Counted from the first letter of the stretch, positions 43,904-51,296 are shown. The stretch: 64,000 nt of DNA from Larkinella soli (GCF_003703975.1 NZ_QTJY01000013.1:1-64000); one strand, 5' to 3'. Translations and numbers: made by a program. Notes: generated by a model not told the origin, from the sequence alone.

Positions 43904-46900
43904 ATGAAAAAAATAGCCATATTCTTGATGTTAGCAAACTTTTCTATCTCATGTAATCATTATCCAACTACAAATGAAAGTAATTTTAATATTATTAAAA
44001 ACTGGCAATTTAATGGCTTGTTATTAGCATTAAAAGATACTAATGTCGATGTAAATGAAATAGCAATTGAATCCCTTGATGAAAGATGGCTTTCTGATTC
44101 GACAAAAAGAATTGACCTTCAATTTCTAGATTCGTTACAAAAAAATAAACTATTGGTTGGAATTGAATATGATGCATTGGTTCAAGACAAGCTTGAACCT
44201 GTAACTATAAAATCCCTTATCGATAAACTCATTTCTACAAATGATTTAAGCTTGCAAAATAGGGGCTTTTTCGCATTAAGTCGGCAGAAACTTGAGCCTT
44301 CAGCTATCAAAATATTGATCGATAAACTCAATCAGAGTACAGAAAATTCTCTACGAGAGAATGTGGCTTATGTATTAGGTCGGCAAAAACTTGAGCCATC
44401 AGCAATTAATACACTTATCGATAAGCTCAATTTGAACACTGGAACAGCCCTGCTAGACAATCTGGCAAATATATTAGGCCAGCAGGAACTTGAAACCTGG
44501 GCCATAAATGCCCTTATCCAAAAAATCAATTTGAATGCTGGATCATACATGCAATTAAATATAATTAATGTATTAGGTCGGCAAAAACTTGAACCCTCGG
44601 CAATTAATATACTTATTGATAAGCTCAATTTGTATGCTGGATCAGCTCAAATAAACAATATAGCTAATGCATTAAAACAGCAAAAACTTGAGTCCTCAGC
44701 TATCAATGAACTAATTGATAAATTCAATTCTGTGATTAACAGTAAAGTTGAAAGTAGCATAGCAGCGATATTAGGAGAGCAAGAGCTAGAACCCTCAGTC
44801 ATCAATGAATTAGTCAATAAGTTAAATTATACTACTAATGTAGATGTTGAAACAAGCATAGCAGTGGCATTAGGCAAGCAGAAACTTAGTTTTTCAGCCA
44901 TTAATGCATTAGTCAATAAGTTAAATTCTACGACTGATCTAGATGTTGTAAGAATTGTAGCCAAGGCATTAGGTAAGCAGGAGCTTGAATCCTCAGCCAT
45001 CAATGCATTAGTCAGTAAGCTTTATCAATTCCCATACGAGGAAATTTTTAGCGCAGATTTGACAACACTTAGACCAGACAGAGAATTAGCGATTGCATTA
45101 GGCAATCAAAAACTTGAATCTACGACCATCAATGCTTTAATAGATAAACTTAATGTAAATACGGAAGGAATTTTGCAATACAGAGTGGCTGAGGTATTAA
45201 GTCAGCAAGAACTTGAGCCCTTTGCTATTAACGAGTTAATTAATAAACTCAATTCTACCACTAATCTAAATCTTGAAAAAAATGTGTCACGGGCTTTAGG
45301 AGGGCAGGACCTTGAGCCCTCAGCCATCAACGCTTTAATTGATAAGCTCACTTCAAAGACTGACCATGCGGCAGCAGAATCTGTTGTTTTAGCACTAAAG
45401 AATCAGAAACTCGAGCCAGAGATTATAAATAAAGTAATTAATGAGACGAACAATATAGCTCAATTTAATAAAATTACTCAATTTGATTTCTTAGAATCAC
45501 AAAGCCCTGATGTAAAATGGTCAAACTATATGTTAGCAATATTACTGAATGAGAGATTAAATGCATTTATCCAAGAAGGCCAAGATTATGAAGATCAAGA
45601 TAGGTTTAAAATATTTTATCAAAGTGGCAGAACGACCAAATCTGACACGCCAGTTCGATGGCTATTTGGTATACCTACTGAAAGTATAATGAAAAAAATT
45701 TCTGCAGATGAATTAGAAAGTGAGTTATTTATTCTTACAGAATTTTGGCCGTCTTGCCAGAATTTTCCAATCGTTAAAGAAGAGTTTGCGAAGCAGGTGA
45801 CGGAATTAGCAACATATTTGGAAAATTCAAATAGTGATCATGTTTTAGATCTGTTAAAATTAAATGAAAAAAATTTTTCCGATGAAAATTTTAAGTCAAG
45901 AGCAAATAGTCTTAATAAAGTAATAAATGTAATTGAGAATAAAAAAAGCTGGATAAATAAGTTGATTTCCTTAATTCCTTGGGCAATTTCATTACATCTT
46001 CTCTTTTGGATAGCCTTACTATTTGCTTATCCAAATTCCCCAACAGTTCAAAGTATGTTTTTCTGGAATCCAGAAGTGTTAAAGTGGGGTGGACTTTTTT
46101 ATGTAAAGGCAGCATTAATTCATATTCCATTTTTAAGAAAGCGTATTTTATATCCCTTCCGAAATAGGCTGCTTGAGGATGCCCGTCTTGAAAGTTTCCG
46201 GGAAGATGCTTATTTCTCTGAATCAATAGTAAGGGTTGAGGCGAATGGCCAACATGAAACATTAATTGAACGCATTGCAAAGGAAGATAGAAAAATACTT
46301 TTAATTGGCGAATCTGGTTTGGGGAAAACCATGTATTTAAGAAAATTAGCCCAAACGTATTTAAATGATACAAATCGTTTAGCTGTTTACTTGAGGGCAT
46401 CAGAATGTAATAACGGGGTAGTGGAAGCAATCCAAGAAAAAGTTAAAGGGATCGCTCAGGATACAGATTTCTTAAAGCCTTTGATTTTTATCGGGGCAAT
46501 GGATGTCTTCATAGATGGACTTAATGAGGTAAGCCCTGATACACGGTCATATATTAGGAAGTTTCTTGGAGATTATGGCAAAGGCAAATGCATTGTAACA
46601 TCCCAGCCCATTCCCGACTTACCAAATGATATGAAGCAATTTACTTTATTGCCTTTAAACCAACAGCAATTAACTAATTTTCTTTTAAAACGAAATCAGC
46701 TAGAAGAAAGGCCTATCTCCGAAGCTTCTATTCATGCCTATTTAAGTAAAATGCTAAATCCAATATTACCAATGCAAGAATTAAAAGACAATGAGCGAAT
46801 TTTATCTAATCCGCTCGATTTATCTATAGTCGGGCAACTGCTTGCTTCAGGCATTACTCAACCGAACTTAAATCAATTACAGGAGAAGCTTTATCAGCAA

Positions 46901-47368
46901 ATGGCAGAGGCATACCATTCAGAACATACAAGGGAAGAAGGCAACTTTCCATTAAAAAACTTTTCTGAGAGGACTTACGAACATAGGCTAAATACTGACG
47001 ACAACTCTTTAGATGCAACAAACTATATGGATGAGATTGAATGTATGGCGAAGTTTAAGATGGTTTATAAAAGGGAAAACAAAGAGAGGATTGAATGGTT
47101 CTTCCGACACGATAAAATCCAGGACTTCTTCCTACTTCAAGCGTTTACAAATAAATCAGAGCGTCAGATTCTACATCTTGGCGATCCGAAATTTAGAGGT
47201 GTGTATTTCCTTTTGGCATTAAAATTACCATTTGATGATGCTCAACTACTTCGGGAACAAATTATCCAATACGGTGCAGACCATAATGATAATACAGTTA
47301 GTAATGAGTTCATAAAATTACTTCGGTCAAGGGCTGAAAAAATGAAGAATACACCAACGGGTTTATGA
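43904..47368 (+). CDS. HEAT-like-repeat membrane NACHT-type NTPase
   Basis: The 1154-residue protein begins with a lipoprotein-type signal (MKKIAIFLMLANFSISC). Residues 95-533 hold thirteen repeats, exactly 33 residues each except one of 43. A typical unit is QKLEPSAINALIDKLN, and pairs of helices are expected as in HEAT repeats. An alpha region (about 535-680) leads to a hydrophobic span at 684-708 and perhaps another at 727-745, then a basic turn. The NTPase has Walker A GESGLGKT (802-809) and Walker B DVFIDGLNEV (867-876), the NACHT form. A C-terminal helical region of about 180 residues follows. NACHT proteins are STAND-type switches, many of them in phage defence, but the repeats here lie N-terminal and topology is unclear. 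No operon partner overlaps. Confidence 0.78.
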   Translation: MKKIAIFLMLANFSISCNHYPTTNESNFNIIKNWQFNGLLLALKDTNVDVNEIAIESLDERWLSDSTKRIDLQFLDSLQKNKLLVGIEYDALVQDKLEPVTIKSLIDKLISTNDLSLQNRGFFALSRQKLEPSAIKILIDKLNQSTENSLRENVAYVLGRQKLEPSAINTLIDKLNLNTGTALLDNLANILGQQELETWAINALIQKINLNAGSYMQLNIINVLGRQKLEPSAINILIDKLNLYAGSAQINNIANALKQQKLESSAINELIDKFNSVINSKVESSIAAILGEQELEPSVINELVNKLNYTTNVDVETSIAVALGKQKLSFSAINALVNKLNSTTDLDVVRIVAKALGKQELESSAINALVSKLYQFPYEEIFSADLTTLRPDRELAIALGNQKLESTTINALIDKLNVNTEGILQYRVAEVLSQQELEPFAINELINKLNSTTNLNLEKNVSRALGGQDLEPSAINALIDKLTSKTDHAAAESVVLALKNQKLEPEIINKVINETNNIAQFNKITQFDFLESQSPDVKWSNYMLAILLNERLNAFIQEGQDYEDQDRFKIFYQSGRTTKSDTPVRWLFGIPTESIMKKISADELESELFILTEFWPSCQNFPIVKEEFAKQVTELATYLENSNSDHVLDLLKLNEKNFSDENFKSRANSLNKVINVIENKKSWINKLISLIPWAISLHLLFWIALLFAYPNSPTVQSMFFWNPEVLKWGGLFYVKAALIHIPFLRKRILYPFRNRLLEDARLESFREDAYFSESIVRVEANGQHETLIERIAKEDRKILLIGESGLGKTMYLRKLAQTYLNDTNRLAVYLRASECNNGVVEAIQEKVKGIAQDTDFLKPLIFIGAMDVFIDGLNEVSPDTRSYIRKFLGDYGKGKCIVTSQPIPDLPNDMKQFTLLPLNQQQLTNFLLKRNQLEERPISEASIHAYLSKMLNPILPMQELKDNERILSNPLDLSIVGQLLASGITQPNLNQLQEKLYQQMAEAYHSEHTREEGNFPLKNFSERTYEHRLNTDDNSLDATNYMDEIECMAKFKMVYKRENKERIEWFFRHDKIQDFFLLQAFTNKSERQILHLGDPKFRGVYFLLALKLPFDDAQLLREQIIQYGADHNDNTVSNEFIKLLRSRAEKMKNTPTGL
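44186..45502 (+). repeat. Thirteen tandem 99-bp coding repeats
   Basis: Units start at residues 95, 128, 161, 194, 227, 260, 293, 326, 359, 402, 435, 468 and 501 of the NACHT-type protein, so the period is 99 bp apart from one 30-bp insertion. At the DNA level the blocks near 44375-44435 and 44573-44633 are nearly identical and offset by 198 bp. This indicates repeat duplication by recombination. Confidence 0.85.
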
Positions 47369-47623
47369 AGTTGCATGTCGAAATAGGCAGTCTGCCGATA
47401 TGCAAGATTAATACCTGGCCGAAAGTGCAGCCGATCGTTACTTAAGGTCCATCACTGTTCGCCAGTCTAGTTATGAAGCTTACGGCTTGCGTTTTTAATT
47501 TATTTTACTAATTCTTCGGCTATATTAGGGGTTGGAAAAAGTATTTTTCTTATTAATCGCCGACGTACTTAATTTAACAAGTTATTAGAAAAGTAGATTT
47601 TAAACTTAAATATTTATTTTTTC
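47369..47623. other. Intergenic stretch inside the island
   Basis: This 255-bp gap has no supportable gene. An inverted repeat TTGCAT/ATGCAA with an inner GGCAG/CTGCC stem lies within 47371-47404, just after the NACHT-type gene, and may be a terminator. The middle is less AT-rich than the flanks and could be a relic of older DNA. A leader and promoter for the next gene should lie in the last 100 bp, but no clean consensus is visible. Confidence 0.4.
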
Positions 47624-48433
47624 ATGGAATACCTCATACTTATTTTAGGCTTTTTGGGAGCAGCAATTGGTATTTTTGGCAAGAGCTGGGATAAAGATCG
47701 TAAGAACTTAACAGCTATTGGCTGGCTATCATTTATTGTTGCTTTTGCAGCACTTGTCTTTACGTTTATTAATACAATTAATAGAAATAGGGCACTAGAT
47801 GATCGCAAAGCGATGGTCAAAAATATAACTAATGAAAAAATAATTAACGGTTTGAATTATATAACTGAACATTTAACCAATCAAGAAAATTTAAATGACT
47901 CAATTTTAAAGCTTCTCACAGAAGATACTTTATATTTAGCTAGGCACATTGGTGTCATCCCTTTAATTAATAGTCCATTGATCACAATTGAAAATACTAA
48001 CGACGTTGAAGGTAGATTTGACTACCCTTACCAGAAAATTTCTTCAAATATTAAAGAAGGCAAAAAACAACTACAAGATTTACTTGACAATAATCTTAAT
48101 GATCTTGAAATTGATAAATCAAACTTAATAAATAGTATCTTGAATGATAAATACTTTAAGGATACATATAGCCTATTAGGATTGCATCAATCTTTAATAT
48201 TATCAAGTATCAGTAATGTTGAGGAGAGACCAAGTAAATATATGGATTACAACTCCTATCCTGCATGGAGTTATTTGGGAACACATTACTTTAGTTTGGC
48301 ACCATATATCAGGAATGATACAATTCCTCCATATGATTTAAACATGGGGCCTGGTAATTTCAAAGATTTTCAGGTTTTTGTTGGTAAAATAAGAACACTT
48401 TTTAACAAATGTAACAACGAGCTAAAAGGTTAA
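47624..48433 (+). CDS. Island protein with two N-terminal membrane helices
   Basis: The 269-residue protein has two membrane helices at about 4-19 (LILILGFLGAAIGIFG) and 32-52 (IGWLSFIVAFAALVFTFIN), with WDKDRKN between. A polar, helix-rich C-terminal domain follows, with many Asn and Ile residues and an aromatic cluster (NSYPAWSYLGTHYFSLAPY). No family is recognised. It lies 255 nt downstream of the NACHT-type gene in the same AT-rich island and on the same strand, so a shared role at the membrane is a reasonable guess but unproven. Confidence 0.65.
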   Translation: MEYLILILGFLGAAIGIFGKSWDKDRKNLTAIGWLSFIVAFAALVFTFINTINRNRALDDRKAMVKNITNEKIINGLNYITEHLTNQENLNDSILKLLTEDTLYLARHIGVIPLINSPLITIENTNDVEGRFDYPYQKISSNIKEGKKQLQDLLDNNLNDLEIDKSNLINSILNDKYFKDTYSLLGLHQSLILSSISNVEERPSKYMDYNSYPAWSYLGTHYFSLAPYIRNDTIPPYDLNMGPGNFKDFQVFVGKIRTLFNKCNNELKG

Positions 48434-48589
48434 AATTAGCTCTAACTTATATTAGGTAGAGGATTCCTTGCTTTGATTCGGCAGATTTATCGAGCAACCC
48501 CGTATTGGGGCGAAAAATTCAAATACGGTTTATACGATATGGATAAACTGTTTCAGGGGCTTAAGATATATTATTTGAAATAGGTACAG
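48434..48589. other. Island end with a short unsupported reading frame
   Basis: No firm gene is seen. An open stretch ending in TAG at about 48581-48583 reads ...LIRQIYRATPYWGEKFK and onward, with only a TTG as a possible start near 48473. It may be a small phage gene or the torn end of one displaced by the island. Base composition returns to the phage norm just beyond it. Confidence 0.3.
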
Positions 48590-48619
48590 GCCCGGAGAGC
48601 ATGATCCGGGCTTTGTCTT
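48590..48619 (+). terminator. Terminator closing the plus-strand early region
   Basis: GCCCGGA and TCCGGGC (48590-48596 and 48605-48611) with an 8-nt loop are followed by TTTGTCTTTT. It separates the island from hicAB and probably ended the early operon before the island entered. Confidence 0.7.
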
Positions 48620-48637
48620 TTCCGGTCAGCTAAAAAA

Positions 48638-48655
48638 AGTAAGTAAAAACTTACT
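48638..48655. promoter_or_regulatory. hicAB operator 1
   Basis: AGTAAG-N6-CTTACT is a perfect palindrome upstream of the hicAB promoter. It shares the GTAAG/CTTAC core with operator 2, with centres 35 bp apart. Confidence 0.65.
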
Positions 48656-48662
48656 CGAACCC

Positions 48663-48694
48663 TTGACAAGTAGGTAAGTTTTTGCTTACCTTTG
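48663..48694 (+). promoter_or_regulatory. hicAB promoter
   Basis: TTGAC begins at 48663, and TACCTTTG at 48687-48694 follows with 21 nt between TTG and TA, a close match to the Bacteroidota consensus. The hicA ATG is 36 nt downstream. Operator 2 covers the spacer and part of the -7 box. Confidence 0.8.
48673..48690. promoter_or_regulatory. hicAB operator 2
   Basis: GGTAAG-N6-CTTACC (48673-48678 and 48685-48690) is a perfect palindrome inside the promoter, overlapping the first bases of the -7 box. It is the likely binding site for the HTH tail of HicB. Confidence 0.72.
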
Positions 48695-48729
48695 ATGTGT
48701 AATTAGTTCTTTTACATATTGAATTGCCT

Positions 48730-48915
48730 ATGAAAGCAAGCGACCTAATTCAAATGCTTTTAGATGCTGGCTGGCAGGAGGTTCGGCAGAAAGGTAGTCA
48801 CCGGATTTTTAAACATCCTGACTTTCCAAGGACGATCAGTATTCCTGATCATGGAAAAAGTGACCTCAAAATTGGAACTCTGAACGCCATTCTAAAGCAA
48901 GCCGGGTTGAAATGA
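48730..48915 (+). CDS. hicA: HicA family mRNA interferase toxin
   Basis: The 61-residue toxin has the HicA double-stranded-RNA-binding-like fold: MKASDLIQMLLDAGWQEVRQ and then KGSHRIFKHP with the conserved catalytic His region, and a final LNAILKQAGLK. HicA cleaves mRNA when free of HicB. The ATG at 48730 was chosen, since family proteins start with MKxxxLIxxL; an in-frame TTG lies 6 nt upstream. Its stop codon falls in the loop of a perfect hairpin. Confidence 0.9.
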   Translation: MKASDLIQMLLDAGWQEVRQKGSHRIFKHPDFPRTISIPDHGKSDLKIGTLNAILKQAGLK

Positions 48916-48925
48916 CAACCCGGCT
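48900..48925. promoter_or_regulatory. Intercistronic hairpin at the hicA stop codon
   Basis: Arms 48900-48909 and 48916-48925 are perfectly complementary over 10 bp, and the TGA of hicA (48913-48915) lies in the 6-nt loop. Only C-rich sequence follows, so it is not a classic terminator and may adjust the toxin:antitoxin ratio. Confidence 0.6.
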
Positions 48926-48994
48926 CCCCTTCTGGGGATAAAATTGGGAAGGCTGCTATGTAGTCTTACTTTAACCATATTTTTAGCAGATTGT

Positions 48995-49417
48995 ATGAAA
49001 GCAAGGATGAGCAAAGCATTAACTGTTATCTTAGAAAGAGATGACGGCGAATTTTGGGGACGCATTGAGGCTCCCGACTTTCTACATGTAACCCAGGGGG
49101 CTACGGTAGCAATTGTAACTAAGAATCTGCGCGACCTGGTCGCCGATTCGCTGGAACACGAACTGAAAGACAAACCCGAATGGCAGGGAGTTACTGCCGA
49201 CACGATTCAGTTCGATTATGTTTACGATCTTCAATCTTTTTTCGAACGATTCAAAGAATTAAAAATGACAGCCATCGCCGAGCGTGCAGGATTGAACAAG
49301 AATCTTTTGCACCAATACGTGGCGGGCCATAAACATCCGAGTGAACAGCAGGCAAAGAAGATTGAAAATGCTGTTCACGCTCTGGCTGAGGAACTTAGAA
49401 AAGTCATCCTGGCGTAA
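48995..49417 (+). CDS. hicB: HicB family antitoxin with HTH domain
   Basis: The 140-residue antitoxin has an N-terminal partly degraded RNase H-type HicB domain (LTVILERDDGEFWGRIEAPDF cut short here, with GATVAIVTKNLRDLVADSLE). A C-terminal helix-turn-helix runs from about 86 to 140 (MTAIAERAGLNKNLLHQYV). The HTH represses the operon through the palindromes upstream of hicA. ATG 48995 was used; ATG 49007 in frame is an alternative that trims 4 residues. The gap of 79 nt from hicA is longer than in many hicAB pairs, leaving room for a second promoter. Confidence 0.85.
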   Translation: MKARMSKALTVILERDDGEFWGRIEAPDFLHVTQGATVAIVTKNLRDLVADSLEHELKDKPEWQGVTADTIQFDYVYDLQSFFERFKELKMTAIAERAGLNKNLLHQYVAGHKHPSEQQAKKIENAVHALAEELRKVILA

Positions 49418-49429
49418 CACTTTCAATGG

Positions 49430-49460
49430 AAGCCCGGTCTTAGTTGACCGGGCTTTTTTT
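49430..49460 (+). terminator. hicAB terminator
   Basis: AAGCCCGGTC and GACCGGGCTT (49430-49439 and 49445-49454) with a 5-nt loop are followed by a long T run. The end of the convergent hypothetical gene overlaps the last bases. Confidence 0.9.
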
Positions 49461-49710
49461 ATGGCATCCGTCCCAAGGTCGAAAAGTAGAACAAAATTGC
49501 CGTCTTCAGGTCGGCGTCGGCATACCCTGATTCGCTATTATACAGGTCCAGTTCGCCGTCTTCCGTCATCGTAAAGCTGACAAAGGAAACCCCCAGCGTG
49601 GCCATGCACAACTGAACCGAATCCCGCAAAACGTAAAAACGACCGGTTTCGAAGCCGAGCCGTACGGCCAGCTGCTGCGCCTGTTCGTCGGTAATCCTGA
49701 TTAAAGCCAT
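49459..49710 (-). CDS. Small hypothetical prophage protein
   Basis: The 83-residue protein is acidic and mixed alpha/beta (IRITDEQAQQLAVRLGFETG, FVSFTMTEDGELDLYNSESG in part). It has no membrane helix or known domain. It lies just beyond the late-operon terminator and so may be expressed from its own promoter or by read-through. It is convergent with hicB. Confidence 0.55.
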   Translation of the reverse strand: MALIRITDEQAQQLAVRLGFETGRFYVLRDSVQLCMATLGVSFVSFTMTEDGELDLYNSESGYADADLKTAILFYFSTLGRMP

Positions 49711-49740
49711 CCTGCAAAAAAACGGTCTGTTACCTTTATA

Positions 49741-49775
49741 ACAAAAATGCCGGCCGTCAGCTGACGATCGGCATT
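49741..49775 (-). terminator. Late-operon terminator
   Basis: An outer stem AATGCCG/CGGCATT (49746-49752 and 49769-49775) and an inner CCGTCAG/CTGACG stem make one long hairpin. On the minus strand it is followed by a T run. It ends the 14-kb late transcript. Confidence 0.85.
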
Positions 49776-49792
49776 CCTACCTAACACTGTAC

Positions 49793-49891
49793 TCACTGAA
49801 AAGGATCGTTTTTCCAGTCACCCGATATTATATACGCCAGAACGGCGCCGATCGCCAGACCCGCAGCCATCTGCAGGACGGCCGCTATCAT
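49793..49891 (-). CDS. 32-residue membrane protein closing the lysis cassette
   Basis: The ATG (49889-49891) overlaps the stop of the DUF5675 gene as ATGA. The product MIAAVLQMAAGLAIGAVLAY continues with a short charged tail and ends in TGA at 49793-49795. A single amphiphilic helix followed by an acidic tail resembles small pinholin- or antiholin-like lysis proteins in size, but similarity was not tested. Confidence 0.5.
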   Translation of the reverse strand: MIAAVLQMAAGLAIGAVLAYIISGDWKNDPFQ

Positions 49892-50370
49892 GCGACCTGT
49901 TGAAGCTGACCCGCTAAGAATGCACTATATGCTTCCTGATTGCGTTCTACTGTAACAAAGACCTTACCGGTTTTGATAGCGGACCGGATCCGGAAGAACC
50001 AGCGGTCGAAGGCCGACCGCGAATCCGTGACCATGTTCCTGGCAAACCCAAGGCCCGGAAGTTGACAGCCTTCCGTATCGTCAGCATAGTTGCCCGGATG
50101 CCAGCGGACCCCTTCGAAGCCCGGTACATTCATCAGCAGCGGCAGGTATTTCTGAAACCGGTTGCTGAAGGTGACGGCCATCTCGTAGCGGCCCGTCGGA
50201 ATGGCCGTCTTTCCATACACTTTTGCCTGTTGGATGGCAAAAAGGGGCATGCGGGAGTACAGCCCCCGGTCCCGATCTTCCAGCATATGCCCGCAGAACT
50301 GGCCGTCGATCATCACGTCAGAGATCGTGGCCGACTCGCTGAATATCTTTCTGGTTATGGTGATTTCCAT
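49888..50370 (-). CDS. DUF5675 protein in the lysis cassette
   Basis: The 160-residue protein fits DUF5675: KTAIPTGRYEMAVTFSNRF at about 54-72, VPGFEGVRWHPGNYADDTEGC at 82-102 (written here in its known family form) and LPGLG after it. The conserved His91, the aspartates at 97-98 and Cys102 resemble the catalytic order of L,D-transpeptidase-type active sites, which is inference. No other endolysin is recognised in the late operon, so this may be the lytic enzyme. ATG 50370 was preferred over 50382. The gene lies 12 nt after the coiled-coil gene. Confidence 0.7.
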   Translation of the reverse strand: MEITITRKIFSESATISDVMIDGQFCGHMLEDRDRGLYSRMPLFAIQQAKVYGKTAIPTGRYEMAVTFSNRFQKYLPLLMNVPGFEGVRWHPGNYADDTEGCQLPGLGFARNMVTDSRSAFDRWFFRIRSAIKTGKVFVTVERNQEAYSAFLAGQLQQVA

Positions 50371-50382
50371 AGCTCGGTGCAA

Positions 50383-50823
50383 TTAACGGGTGCTGATAAC
50401 CACTACGACGCCGATCACGGCTAGCAGGGTGATCAGTTGATTACCGGTCGCATAAACCCGGTTCCAGACCCGATCCGCGGCCATGCGTTTATTATTAGCC
50501 TCCAGTAGCCGGTTATCCCCTTCCAGACGGGCGGACCGGGCTTGACTTTCCTGCAGCTGTGCATGGTAGGCGGAAATCCGTCGGCTGGCCTCCTTCGCCA
50601 AGCTGTCGAGCCTCGCTTCCTTTAGCATCAGCAGCGTATCAGTTACGGCCAGCACGTATTCGACCTGGCCCACCCGAGCCTTCAGAGTGCGGTTTTCCTC
50701 CCTCAGCTGAGCTACTTCTCCCGTCAGGCCTTCGATCTGTTTGGCGGGCGGGATCACCAGGTTCAGTGTCTGGGCCGCGGCCGGTCGGGTCAGCAGGACC
50801 AGCAGAATCAGGATCCGGTTCAT
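50383..50823 (-). CDS. Coiled-coil protein with signal peptide and C-terminal helix (spanin-like)
   Basis: The 146-residue protein has an N-terminal signal (ILILLVLLTRPAAAQ), a long coiled coil at about 30-105 (LTGEVAQLREENRTLKARVG and heptad-rich continuation), and a C-terminal membrane helix (LITLLAVIGVVVVIS). The plan recalls spanin or Rz-type proteins that join inner and outer membrane during lysis, although both ends hydrophobic is not the textbook form. It overlaps the previous holin-like gene by ATGA and sits just before the DUF5675 gene. Confidence 0.65.
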   Translation of the reverse strand: MNRILILLVLLTRPAAAQTLNLVIPPAKQIEGLTGEVAQLREENRTLKARVGQVEYVLAVTDTLLMLKEARLDSLAKEASRRISAYHAQLQESQARSARLEGDNRLLEANNKRMAADRVWNRVYATGNQLITLLAVIGVVVVISTR

Positions 50824-51296
50824 TGAGTTTTCAGCAGGCGCCGGGCGCTGTCGAGTTTGGCCTCCAGCACCTTCTCCCGGTCGGTCGGTTCACTCCCCGC
50901 CAGCGAGGTCGGGACCGTCTGGGTCATGGGCTGGAGATACTTTTTCGTCGATTCGCGCTCAAACAGCAGCAGAATCAGGATCAGGGCGAAGGCCGGCACG
51001 AACCACCACAGCAGACGCCGGTTCAGGTCGGCCCGTTTCTCCTTCGGCATCGGCTGCCAGTACGTATACCACAACCAGCTGAAGGCCGTCACGGCCGCGA
51101 AGCTGCTGACCAGAAAGGTCGTCAGGTTCAGCAGGCCCGGCACGAAGCGCCACGCCAGCCAGGTGAAGAAAAAGGATCCGGCGACGCCGATCATCGGCAC
51201 GGATACCCGCTTGGGCAAGCCCTGCGTGGTGGCACAGATCAGGTAGGCCCCGATGGCCGCGCTGATCAGAGAGACTTGAATGAGAATGTCGATCAT
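50820..51296 (-). CDS. Holin-like membrane protein
   Basis: The 158-residue protein has four hydrophobic segments (IQVSLISAAIGAYLICATT, MIGVAGSFFFTWLAWRFV, LTTFLVSSFAAVTAFSWLW, LLWWFVPAFALILILLL). A charged C-terminal tail follows. Its place directly before the spanin-like gene and after another membrane-protein gene, all with ATGA overlaps, makes a holin or antiholin likely. No sequence family is recognised. Confidence 0.6.
   Translation of the reverse strand: MIDILIQVSLISAAIGAYLICATTQGLPKRVSVPMIGVAGSFFFTWLAWRFVPGLLNLTTFLVSSFAAVTAFSWLWYTYWQPMPKEKRADLNRRLLWWFVPAFALILILLLFERESTKKYLQPMTQTVPTSLAGSEPTDREKVLEAKLDSARRLLKTQ

Larger units (their letters stand above)
43676..48583. mobile_element. AT-rich cargo island in the prophage
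   Basis: About 4.9 kb is far richer in A+T than either side, judged by eye, with Asn/Ile/Lys/Leu-heavy proteins instead of the Arg/Gly/Ala bias of the chromosome. It starts inside the 3' end of the RuvC-like gene and ends before the hairpin terminator at 48590. It holds the repeat-NTPase gene, a two-helix membrane-protein gene and about 290 nt without a clear gene. No integrase, transposase or flanking duplication was seen, so the transfer route is unknown. Confidence 0.75.

Noticed and set aside
44186-45502. Regular repeats that could suggest a CRISPR array
   Set aside because: The period is 99 bp, in frame and coding, with variation at codon third positions. There are no constant repeats with unique spacers.
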